The notes below the pieces were generated by a model. That model did not search any database and was not told the DNA's origin. It saw only the letters and a program-made list of their open reading frames with translations. A program made the position numbers and the translations under genes. A DNA stretch of 64,000 bases from an uncultured Sutterella sp. (GTDB lineage: Bacteria > Pseudomonadota > Gammaproteobacteria > Burkholderiales > Burkholderiaceae_F): NCBI GenBank assembly GCA_944392755.1, contig CALXXT010000002.1, forward strand, positions 186,001 to 250,000. The letters are read 5' to 3'. Below are positions 28,510-36,263 of the stretch, piece after piece; positions within the stretch are counted from its first letter, which is position 1; each line of letters opens with the position of its first letter.

Positions 28510-29049
28510 TTAGGCCGTCAGTTCCAAACAATGACGAGCGTACTCTTCAACCTGCGCCCAGTCGGTGTAGTCGATGACGGCTGTCGGATCGGTCGGCCCC
28601 TTCGTCATCTTCATGATCATCTGGATTGCCTTGACGTCGTACCAGGACCAGTTCGGGTAGTCAACCTTACCGGCGAAGCACTTTGCATCCTTCGGTTTCC
28701 AAGGGTTGTTCGCGAGGAACTTGCGGCAGTAAACATTGCCTTCAGGCGTAGCTTTCGCAGGCGTGCGGGCAACCACGGACGAGCAGAAGAAGCTGTTGGC
28801 CTTGGCATCGAGCACGGCCTTGTACTTGTTGACGAAGCCGACGAACTGGCGGCTGAACTTGCCATAGATCACTGGACAGCCGGCGATCACGAGATCGTAT
28901 TTGTTCCAGTCCACGCCCTCACGGTCCGCTTCCATCACGCACATGAGGTCAGCCTGATTGCCTTCGGCAATCACAGTTTCCCAAATGCGGCGGGCGATGC
29001 GGGCAGTATGGCCGAAGCGGCTGTAATAGAGAACAAGAACGGTCTTCAT
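28510..29049 (-). CDS. hemG: Menaquinone-dependent protoporphyrinogen IX dehydrogenase
   Basis: Flavodoxin-like FMN enzyme of 179 aa that oxidises protoporphyrinogen IX to protoporphyrin IX using menaquinone, so heme can be made without oxygen. The FMN phosphate loop is YYSRFGHTARIA, and the HemG-type block VARTPAKATPEGNVYCRKFL and the tail YPNWSWYDVKAIQMIMKM match the family rather than plain flavodoxins. The next step, ferrochelatase, is encoded at 40857 in this window. Confidence 0.92.
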   Translation of the reverse strand: MKTVLVLYYSRFGHTARIARRIWETVIAEGNQADLMCVMEADREGVDWNKYDLVIAGCPVIYGKFSRQFVGFVNKYKAVLDAKANSFFCSSVVARTPAKATPEGNVYCRKFLANNPWKPKDAKCFAGKVDYPNWSWYDVKAIQMIMKMTKGPTDPTAVIDYTDWAQVEEYARHCLELTA

Positions 29050-29115
29050 TTAACAATCTCTCCCGACTGATTCGGCCTGATGGCCTGGACAGTCGCGTGA
29101 TTCGCAGAATTCGGA

Positions 29116-29143
29116 GCACCTGCAAGGCCAAGCTGGCAGGTGC
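29116..29143. promoter_or_regulatory. Inverted repeat in the hemG/infA divergent region
   Basis: GCACCTGC and GCAGGTGC form a perfect 8-bp inverted repeat around a 12-nt centre that itself contains GGCC. It is 67 bp before the hemG start and 102 bp before infA. It could be an operator or a leader hairpin for either gene. Confidence 0.45.
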
Positions 29144-29244
29144 AATTCCAATAATATTAGCGAGGATTGATTGCTCATGCCTTAAGGAGCCAATGGTTTT
29201 GGTGATACAATTCGAACCTCTTCAATCACCTATACGACATATAA

Positions 29245-29499
29245 ATGGCAAAGGAAGACCTCATCGAGATGACGGGTCAGGTCCTGGAAGTGCTCCCGGA
29301 CGCCCGCTACCGCGTGAAGCTCGACAATGGTCATGAGCTCATCGCTTACACCAACGGCAAGATGCGCAAGCATCACATCCGAATTCTGGCGGGCGACCGC
29401 GTATCCCTCGAGCTCTCTCCCTACGACTTGACGAAGGGCCGCATCACGTTCCGCCATATCGAAGGTCGTCCTCCGATGGCGCAGCAGCGCCGGCGCTGA
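29245..29499 (+). CDS. infA: Translation initiation factor IF-1
   Basis: 84-aa OB-fold protein that blocks the ribosomal A site during initiation. It starts [20 protein letters not shown] and contains [20 protein letters not shown] and [20 protein letters not shown]. The basic tail [14 protein letters not shown] makes it longer than the 72-aa enterobacterial form, as in the second-type IF-1 of Burkholderiales. It is not next to ribosomal protein genes, so a second infA may exist elsewhere. Confidence 0.95.
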   Translation: MAKEDLIEMTGQVLEVLPDARYRVKLDNGHELIAYTNGKMRKHHIRILAGDRVSLELSPYDLTKGRITFRHIEGRPPMAQQRRR

Positions 29500-29532
29500 G
29501 CGTCTCGGGCGTTCGCTCGAACTGCATGTGTA

Positions 29533-29569
29533 AAAAAGCCGCGACCCGATGGGGTGTCGCGGCTTTTGC
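29533..29569. terminator. Bidirectional terminator between infA and the cdsA-like gene
   Basis: GCCGCGAC and GTCGCGGC form an 8-bp stem, extended in the loop by CCC/GGG, flanked by A6 on the left and T4 on the right. It works for infA on the plus strand and for the cdsA-like gene on the minus strand. Confidence 0.85.
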
Positions 29570-29610
29570 TTATCTTCGTCCCGCTCGATACAGGACGCAC
29601 TGATCGGGGA

Positions 29611-30585
29611 TCAGAATGCGTCTTTGTACGTAATGAAGAAAATCGTGGTCAGGTGATAGAAGACCGGAGCCGAGAAGGTAAGCGGTGCAAGACGGGCGAG
29701 CAGACCGCGCGTCATGTAGATGTCGCCTTCGTCTGCAAGACTGCGCTCGGCGCCCATGCTGAGGCGCACGCAGTTGAAAACGAGGTCGCCGATGACGCCG
29801 GAAATAACAGTAGCAAGCGCCATCAGGAGCGCCTGCCAGAAACGGAACGGCGTGATCCAATACATGCAGGCGGCGGCCAAAATGCCGCACACGCAGCCTA
29901 TGGTTGTGCCGAGCACCGTGCGGTTGGTGTTGAATCGGAGGATCTTGCGTCCGAGTATGGCGCTCGCCACGACGCCGCTCAGGTCGGAGACGTAGATGAC
30001 GAGCAAATAGAAAAGCATCAAGAGGGGCCCGGTCGAGTTGTAGCGTGTCAGATCGAGGGTGGCGATTGCTGGAGCATGGCTCACACAGAAAATGCAGAGC
30101 ATCAACCCCCATTGCACTTTGGCGACGCGTTCAAGGTAGCGGTCGGTGTCGCGTGAAAGCGCCATGAGGACGGGAAGCGCAAGGAAAAGATAAACGGGGA
30201 TGAAAAGCGTGAAGATCGTCGGCTGGTCGAAGCCGATAGCCAGATACTGCACTGGAATCGCAATGTAGAAGGCGAGAACCAGCGCGTAGTGATCCGATGG
30301 TTTTGTCGGCGTAATTGCAATAAATTCGCGCAGAAGAAAAAAACTGATGAGCGCAAAGAGGATGAGAAGAGTTGCGTGTCCGAACAAAAAGGCGATCGTG
30401 AATATCACGATGAGCCACCATGCCATTCGCACGCGTGAGTTGATGGCCAGCAGTCGATTGCGGTGCGCAGGCGTGGCGCTGCGGTGCAGCGCCCAGCTGC
30501 CGTATCCGGTACCGATCGCGGTAAGGAGCGACAGGCCCACCAGCAGGATGATGTAGGCTTCCTGATAAGTAAATCCGAGTCTCAT
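29611..30585 (-). CDS. CdsA/YnbB-like membrane protein lacking the signature aspartates
   Basis: 324 aa, about eight membrane spans, with the layout of phosphatidate cytidylyltransferase (CTP plus phosphatidate to CDP-diacylglycerol). The fold match rests on [38 protein letters not shown] and the final SAPVFYHLT. The CdsA signature block KD...H-G-G-x-x-D-R-x-D is not kept: the equivalent stretch reads GLLARLAP (residues 294-301), with Ala at both Asp sites, and the E of the KT-x-E-G block is Leu. Translationally coupled to the upstream acyltransferase by a 4-bp overlap. Confidence 0.75.
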   Translation of the reverse strand: MRLGFTYQEAYIILLVGLSLLTAIGTGYGSWALHRSATPAHRNRLLAINSRVRMAWWLIVIFTIAFLFGHATLLILFALISFFLLREFIAITPTKPSDHYALVLAFYIAIPVQYLAIGFDQPTIFTLFIPVYLFLALPVLMALSRDTDRYLERVAKVQWGLMLCIFCVSHAPAIATLDLTRYNSTGPLLMLFYLLVIYVSDLSGVVASAILGRKILRFNTNRTVLGTTIGCVCGILAAACMYWITPFRFWQALLMALATVISGVIGDLVFNCVRLSMGAERSLADEGDIYMTRGLLARLAPLTFSAPVFYHLTTIFFITYKDAF

Positions 30586-31196
30586 GGTTGAGCAAGCGAA
30601 ATAACGGCGTTGCGGGCGCGATTGAGGAAGTCTTCCTTCAGATCACTCGGATCGTGCGGCAACGGTGCGCCGAAGCGCACGGAGCAGACGGTGGGAACCG
30701 GAATCAATACGCCCTTGGGCATGGCTCGGTGGAGATTCTCGATGTAAACGGGAATAAGCTCCACCTCGGGGAACTCCACCATCAGTCGCCAGAGTCCCGA
30801 CTTGAATGTGCTCGGCAGAGGCTGCGGGCGCCTAGTTCCTTCTGGGAAAATGATGAGCGAAGACCCTTCTTGCAGGGCTGCCCTCAGAGGATCGAGCGGG
30901 TTGGCGTGCTCAGTTCTTCGGCGGTCGACCAGGACGACGTTGAGTTCTTCGAGCGCGATTCTGCGGCGCAGGAACCCTTTCTCCCAGTAGTCCTTCGCGG
31001 CGACAGGGCGAACCTTGCGGCGCAACTGCTGGGGCAGCGACGCCCAGATGACGATGGTGTCCAGATGGCTGGTGTGATTGGCAAAGTAAATGCGTTGCCG
31101 GGACGATGGCGCGCATCCCTGCCAATGAGGATATGCGCCGACCAAAAGCCTGGTGAGCCAGAGGATCGGCGTCATCAGTTTGAAAGATTCCAGCAC
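30582..31196 (-). CDS. Lysophospholipid acyltransferase, PlsC family
   Basis: 204 aa. The catalytic HX4D motif is NHTSHLD near residue 40, and the substrate-binding block is [19 protein letters not shown] near residue 118. It would acylate a lysophosphatidate-like substrate at the membrane. Short for PlsC (about 240 aa) because the N-terminus is brief. First gene of a pair with the cdsA-like gene, so the two may form a lipid-modification module. Confidence 0.88.
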   Translation of the reverse strand: MLESFKLMTPILWLTRLLVGAYPHWQGCAPSSRQRIYFANHTSHLDTIVIWASLPQQLRRKVRPVAAKDYWEKGFLRRRIALEELNVVLVDRRRTEHANPLDPLRAALQEGSSLIIFPEGTRRPQPLPSTFKSGLWRLMVEFPEVELIPVYIENLHRAMPKGVLIPVPTVCSVRFGAPLPHDPSDLKEDFLNRARNAVISLAQP

Positions 31197-31259
31197 TTCT
31201 TTTGCCTGCGTTTTGTCGGATCTTAAATTCAGCTCATTATACGAGGGGGCTAGGCGCGC

Positions 31260-32075
31260 TCAGCGAAGAACTCGGTTTTCGAGGACCGGCAGCATCCTGC
31301 GCACAGAACTGACGAGCGTCTCGTCGAAATCGGCGATAACGATGCCTTCTCCCGTCGGCAGTTCGCTTGCGATGTTGCCCCAGGGATCCACGACGCGGCT
31401 GTGTCCCCAAGTGCGTCGTCCGCATTCATGCTGTCCCGTCTGAGCCGCAGCTACCACATAGCATTCATTTTCGATCGCACGGGCTGAAAGCAGTGTCGAC
31501 CAGTGAGCACGGCCCGTCGTCTCCGTGAAAACGGCAGGCAGCAGAATCATGTCGACTGGCGCGTAGCATCGGAAAAGTTCGGGAAAGCGCAGGTCGAATC
31601 CCAGAGAGAGGCCGATATGCACGTCAAGCCCATCCCAGGTAGTGAGACGGAAGCTGATCGGATGTTTTCCAGGCACCACGGCGCGGGATTCATCGTAGGA
31701 TTCGTCGGAGCCGCGGCGGTAGCGGAAGAGATGCATGCGGTCGTAGCGGGCGGCGACGTCGCCCTTTGGGTTGTACACGATGGTGCTGTTGTAAAAACGC
31801 GAAGGGTCCGAGCTTCGGATGGGAATCGAGCCGGCGCAAATCCAAAGCTGGTGGCGGATTGCCGCCAAGCGGATGCTTTCCTGAATCGGGCCATCTTCAA
31901 AGTTCTCAGCAATGGAAAGCAACGGAAATTCGTCACAGTGCAACTGAGCAAAGTGCTCGGGCAGCACGACGAGTTCGGCGCCCGACTCGGCGGATGCAGC
32001 AATTAGATTGAGCGCTCGAAGCACGTTCTGTTCGGCGTCCAATCCGGACGTCATCTGGCAGGCGGAAATGCGCAT
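31260..32075 (-). CDS. Nitrilase-fold (carbon-nitrogen hydrolase) protein without the catalytic Cys
   Basis: 271 aa, resembling the Nit1/deaminated-glutathione amidase branch. The catalytic Glu is kept (LVVLPEHF, E40). The Lys of the YDKxHLF block is Arg (YDRMHLF, R113) and the nucleophile of the VCYDLRFPE block is Gly (LSLGFDLRFPELFR, G159, codon GGA at 31599-31601). The rest of the fold is well preserved. It follows yhdP on the same strand by 37 bp. In related genomes the neighbour after this gene is tldD, from memory; here it is the PlsC/CdsA-like pair. Confidence 0.85.
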   Translation of the reverse strand: MRISACQMTSGLDAEQNVLRALNLIAASAESGAELVVLPEHFAQLHCDEFPLLSIAENFEDGPIQESIRLAAIRHQLWICAGSIPIRSSDPSRFYNSTIVYNPKGDVAARYDRMHLFRYRRGSDESYDESRAVVPGKHPISFRLTTWDGLDVHIGLSLGFDLRFPELFRCYAPVDMILLPAVFTETTGRAHWSTLLSARAIENECYVVAAAQTGQHECGRRTWGHSRVVDPWGNIASELPTGEGIVIADFDETLVSSVRRMLPVLENRVLR

Positions 32076-32112
32076 GAGGGATCCTTACTGATAATTTTGT
32101 TTGGAACAGATT

Positions 32113-35100
32113 TTAGTTTTTCGGTGCGGTCTTCGCGTCATGGTGGATGTCGACCTTTTCCAGCGTCGGTTCAGCGAAGGTGCCGCTCACGACATATTCG
32201 GTGCTGAAAAGTTCGGAAATCTGATCCTTCAGCATCCACTGGGCGATGAGGGTTGAAATGCCTATGGCTGGATTGGCAACGGCTAATGCGAGTGAGGCGC
32301 CTTCGGCGTTGATGCTCGGAAGGACGAGGGCTTTGAGGTCAAGCGTGTCGCGGACGAAGTCGATGTTGCCGCCGATAACAATGGCCGCGCTGCTTCCAAC
32401 GATCGTTGTTTTTTCGGTATGGAAGATGCCGTCTGTGAGCGTTCCCGAGGAGTGAATCGCGTCAAAGTCGAAGCCCCGGCTTACGACATCGCGGAAGTCG
32501 AGCTGCAAACGCCGCAGAAGGTGCTGCATCGAGAGGAGGCTTAGGATGCGCCCCGCGCCGGGCTCGACCTGAAGAAGCGAGCCGCGCTGCGCGTCAAGTC
32601 GAATGTTGCCGCAAAGCGTCTCAGTGTTGAATTCGGTGATGGGCCCCTTCCAGGAAAGTTCTGCAGAGAAGCTGCCGGGCGCCCGACGGACGACCTCGCG
32701 AATGTCGAGACTGTGCAGCGTCCGGCCTGCATCCTCAACTTCACCGCGCAGGTGAATGGTGGTTTTTCCGCCGAGATCGTCGGGGACCCAACGACCTGTG
32801 CCGTGGAGCGAGCCGCCTACGTTGAAGATGGAGAGCCTTTGAATTTCCCAGGGGCCAATCGATGTTTTCGGAAACTTATAGCCGGCCATCAACTCAACTT
32901 TACCGATGCGGCGCGTGCCGATCTTCAGATCGTCGATGCGAAGCGACAGATTCGGCAATTTTCTCCTGCGGTCGACATGATGCGGGCGAATGAGGCCGTC
33001 AAGGTCCTCGGCCGCCGTATCTGGGATGTGCAGCCGCTGCAGTTTCATCGTGAGGCTTAAGGGAGCCTCGTCCTGAGCTTCTTCGAATTCGACTGTGCCG
33101 GAGATATCCTCCGATTGGATGCTTGCCAGCCAATGAGGCCCCTGACTGTAGACGTTGGCTTCGACATGCTTGAACTCTTTTCCGTAAGCGGTCAGGACTT
33201 CGGTTTTGATGCGGCCCTTGCGAAAAGCGGTCATGAGGGCGTCGAAGAAATTCGATTCTGGATTCGAAGATGCGCTAGCTGATGTTTGCAGATTCGGGTT
33301 CACCCTCTCTGCAGTGAGAAGGTGGTTCCAGTAGTTCGGGTCAAACCGAGGCAGTTCGATGTCGGCTTCAACGCCTTCCGAATTGGCCCTTCGCGCCGTC
33401 CCGACTGCAAGGAATCCTTTTGGAATGGGCTTGGAAAGATCGAGGTCGACGACGCCCGTCTGGGTCATGTCGAAAAAGATCTGCTGCAATCCCGAGTGCG
33501 TGAAGGCGAGTTCGAGGCTGCTCGGAAGCGCATCGCCTGCATTCTTGGCGAGCGGTGCAGGCAGATGGCTCGATAAGCCCTTGAGGTCAGATCGAGCGGA
33601 AACTCGGATAGGACCACCATCTGAAAGCGGGATACGGATTGTTGCTTCAAAGGGCGAGGTCCCCGAAAGCTCGTCAAAGATCGGCATGCGAACGTTCGGT
33701 CCGAGGCAGAGCACCGGCAGATCAGCGCTCACCAAAATTCCTGAAGCGTGAAGTTCAACGATGCCGTTTGCTGTTCGTGCAGAAACTTTTACGGGTCCGC
33801 CAGAGGTTTTGCCTTCAAAGGCATTCGGCGTGGAGACTCCCCGTTCCGTCACGAGCAGTTCGCCCGAAAGTTCTTGGATCCAGGGCAGTCGATCGGCATA
33901 TCGGAAGGCGCCCTTCGATATGTGGGAACGTACGGAGTAGCGCACGTGGGGGTCATCTTCAAGAGGGACGACAAGGCTGAGCGCCGTTTCAACAGGACCG
34001 CGTCCTTCGGATGCGTCGAAGGCGTCGTTCCAGATCGAACGGAGCATCGGGGTGTGCCGCAGATAGCGGAGCGCATTGGAAAGGTCGCCTGAGATGTCAC
34101 CCTGCACCCTCAGCTCTGGAGGATCTGCCGAAAAGTTGCGGATATCGACACGGACGTTTCGAGCCTTGAGACCCTCAGAGGTGCCCGAGTGCCCTGTGAT
34201 GAACATGCCGTTGCCCTCAAAGCGCAGATGCGCTGAGATGCCGTTTAAAACGGGCCAGTATTCAGCCTGCTGGAAACGGCCTGACCCAATGCGTCGGTGC
34301 GAAGGCATAAAGTCGAGTCGCCCGCCTTCGACGTCGGCCTCAATTCGGAAAAGCGCCTGTTTCGGATCAAAGCCTTGCCAAGGAAATTCTGCGAGAGGTC
34401 CCCGAACCACAAAGGTTCCCCGGCTCGAGCGTCCGGCGATGACGGCGGATTCGACGTAGTCGAGAGCCGGATCGCCGACGGCTAGTGGAAGATATTTGTG
34501 AACGGCAGCGCCGTTGGCCGAAAGAATTTTCCCCGCGATGTCGAGCGTGCCTGGTCCTCCCGTAGCAATCCAGGAACCGGAGCCCGTCACGTGGGCGTCG
34601 CGGTTAACAGCGACGACGTCTCGGAATGTGAGTCGTAGCTGCGGTTCAAACTGAATGTCGACTTGTCCTTCCAGCCTGTCGAAGTTCATGTTTGGGTGGC
34701 GGAAGATGCCGGGGAAGCTGAGGCCGGCGAATCGACTTTCGAGCTTAAGGGAGAATCGCCCCGGTCCTGCGGTCGAGAGTTCACCGGAAAGATTCCGGAA
34801 TGATGGCCCCCCGCTTTCGTCAGGCGAGAGCGTCAGCCCGCGGAACCCGAGGTTGAAGACCCAGTTTGTCGGATCCTTCGGGTCGCCGTTGAAGCTTGCC
34901 GTCACCTGGCTGAATGTACCCGCGGCGTCCCGTTTGCCCAGCATTCTCCGTGCGTTGTTCGGAATGGGGAGCGAAGGGGCAAGATCCAAAAGGGTGCCGA
35001 TGCGGATTTCCGATGCCGTGAAGGAACAGGCTCGGGGCGAGCCGTTGGTGCCCGACGTGCATTCGAATCCAAGGTTGGAAGGGCCAAAACGGGTTCCATC

Positions 35101-36162
35101 TGCGAGCCTGAAGTTTAGATTTTCGGCGTGCAGTCGATGCTCGCCCGGCGCGTCCGAGACGTAGGAAATGCGTCCGCGCAAGCGAGAAAGCGAAAGAGGT
35201 TCGAGATCTCCTCGCGAAGGCAGTCGGACGTGACTAAGCGCAACATCGCTTGTCACGGAGGTGATTCTGCCGCGGTCGAAGGCGACCCAGAGGCGGGCGG
35301 CGCCGAATCCTGACGAAATGAAGCGTTGCAGATCTGCGCTCTTAGCCAGACGAGCAACATTGATCCGATCGAAGTGAGCATACGCTTCTCCTTTCCAGGA
35401 AAGCGGATTGTCCTCCTTGGACAAAAAGTGCTTCTCAATGCGAGACTTCAGCTCGAACTTTCGCCGGCCTTGTTTTTCAGTGACTGTGCCGGCAACGGCG
35501 GCGCGCCAGTCGAGGAGATTTTGTTCGAAAATTGCTTCCGTCTCTCTAATCTCTACGGGAAGCTGCTTTTCTCGCGTTTCGTCTATATAGGTGAAGGCGC
35601 CTTCTCGGATGACGACTTGCTCTTGAGCGAGGAGCCAGGCTGTGAACCGCTGTTCGGCGTTCACGCCTCGTTCCTCGTCCGAGTCGTTGCTTTCGGGGAC
35701 GTCAATCGTGAAGCCCGCAACGTCGAAGCGCTTTTCTGCGAGGCGCCGGATGGTGAGATGCGGCTTCGAAATAACGAGTGTTCGAAATCTCGGCTCGAGG
35801 TGAAGAAGCGACGACCATGAAAATTCCGCCCGGATTTCGGGAAGCCTAAGAGATACGGGCCCGTCCGGTCGCGCAATGGAGACATCCACGAGCGTCACTA
35901 CAGGCCAAACGCCGCGGAAGCCGGCGTTAAGACTTCGACTTTGGAACGATACGCCCGCAGCCGAGCTGATGACAGCGTCTAAGTCTTCGCGATAGTGATC
36001 GAGCTGGGTGGTGACGAACCAACGTGCCCCCAGAACCAAGCCGCCAGCAACGAAATAAAGCACGAGCAGGATGCGCAACGCCCAGCCGAGCGGCTTAAGT
36101 TGGCCGTCAGAACGGAGTCCCTTTTTGACATAGGCGCTGTAGCGCCGGACGAAGAAATTCAT
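32113..36162 (-). CDS. yhdP: YhdP-family AsmA-like envelope protein
   Basis: Very large protein of about 1349 aa. One membrane span near the N-terminus (PLGWALRILLVLYFVAGGLV) anchors a long periplasmic beta-strand-rich body with the repeating pattern of AsmA/VPS13-like bridge proteins, thought to carry phospholipids to the outer membrane. The C-terminal AsmA block is GFDFDAIHSSGTLTDGIF ... GGNIDFVRDTLDLKAL. The open frame reaches 36339, but MNFFVRRYSAYVKKG at 36162 places the anchor at the start. No clear ribosome site is visible. Divergent from glnE with about 100 bp between them. Confidence 0.9.
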   Translation of the reverse strand: MNFFVRRYSAYVKKGLRSDGQLKPLGWALRILLVLYFVAGGLVLGARWFVTTQLDHYREDLDAVISSAAGVSFQSRSLNAGFRGVWPVVTLVDVSIARPDGPVSLRLPEIRAEFSWSSLLHLEPRFRTLVISKPHLTIRRLAEKRFDVAGFTIDVPESNDSDEERGVNAEQRFTAWLLAQEQVVIREGAFTYIDETREKQLPVEIRETEAIFEQNLLDWRAAVAGTVTEKQGRRKFELKSRIEKHFLSKEDNPLSWKGEAYAHFDRINVARLAKSADLQRFISSGFGAARLWVAFDRGRITSVTSDVALSHVRLPSRGDLEPLSLSRLRGRISYVSDAPGEHRLHAENLNFRLADGTRFGPSNLGFECTSGTNGSPRACSFTASEIRIGTLLDLAPSLPIPNNARRMLGKRDAAGTFSQVTASFNGDPKDPTNWVFNLGFRGLTLSPDESGGPSFRNLSGELSTAGPGRFSLKLESRFAGLSFPGIFRHPNMNFDRLEGQVDIQFEPQLRLTFRDVVAVNRDAHVTGSGSWIATGGPGTLDIAGKILSANGAAVHKYLPLAVGDPALDYVESAVIAGRSSRGTFVVRGPLAEFPWQGFDPKQALFRIEADVEGGRLDFMPSHRRIGSGRFQQAEYWPVLNGISAHLRFEGNGMFITGHSGTSEGLKARNVRVDIRNFSADPPELRVQGDISGDLSNALRYLRHTPMLRSIWNDAFDASEGRGPVETALSLVVPLEDDPHVRYSVRSHISKGAFRYADRLPWIQELSGELLVTERGVSTPNAFEGKTSGGPVKVSARTANGIVELHASGILVSADLPVLCLGPNVRMPIFDELSGTSPFEATIRIPLSDGGPIRVSARSDLKGLSSHLPAPLAKNAGDALPSSLELAFTHSGLQQIFFDMTQTGVVDLDLSKPIPKGFLAVGTARRANSEGVEADIELPRFDPNYWNHLLTAERVNPNLQTSASASSNPESNFFDALMTAFRKGRIKTEVLTAYGKEFKHVEANVYSQGPHWLASIQSEDISGTVEFEEAQDEAPLSLTMKLQRLHIPDTAAEDLDGLIRPHHVDRRRKLPNLSLRIDDLKIGTRRIGKVELMAGYKFPKTSIGPWEIQRLSIFNVGGSLHGTGRWVPDDLGGKTTIHLRGEVEDAGRTLHSLDIREVVRRAPGSFSAELSWKGPITEFNTETLCGNIRLDAQRGSLLQVEPGAGRILSLLSMQHLLRRLQLDFRDVVSRGFDFDAIHSSGTLTDGIFHTEKTTIVGSSAAIVIGGNIDFVRDTLDLKALVLPSINAEGASLALAVANPAIGISTLIAQWMLKDQISELFSTEYVVSGTFAEPTLEKVDIHHDAKTAPKN

Positions 36163-36263
36163 GAATGGGGGGAGGGATGTCAGGACGGCATCGTTAAAAT
36201 TTTTGAGATCGGTTCCCCATATTGTGAAGGATTTCGGAGCCGTTGACCTTGGGAGGCGCCGCC

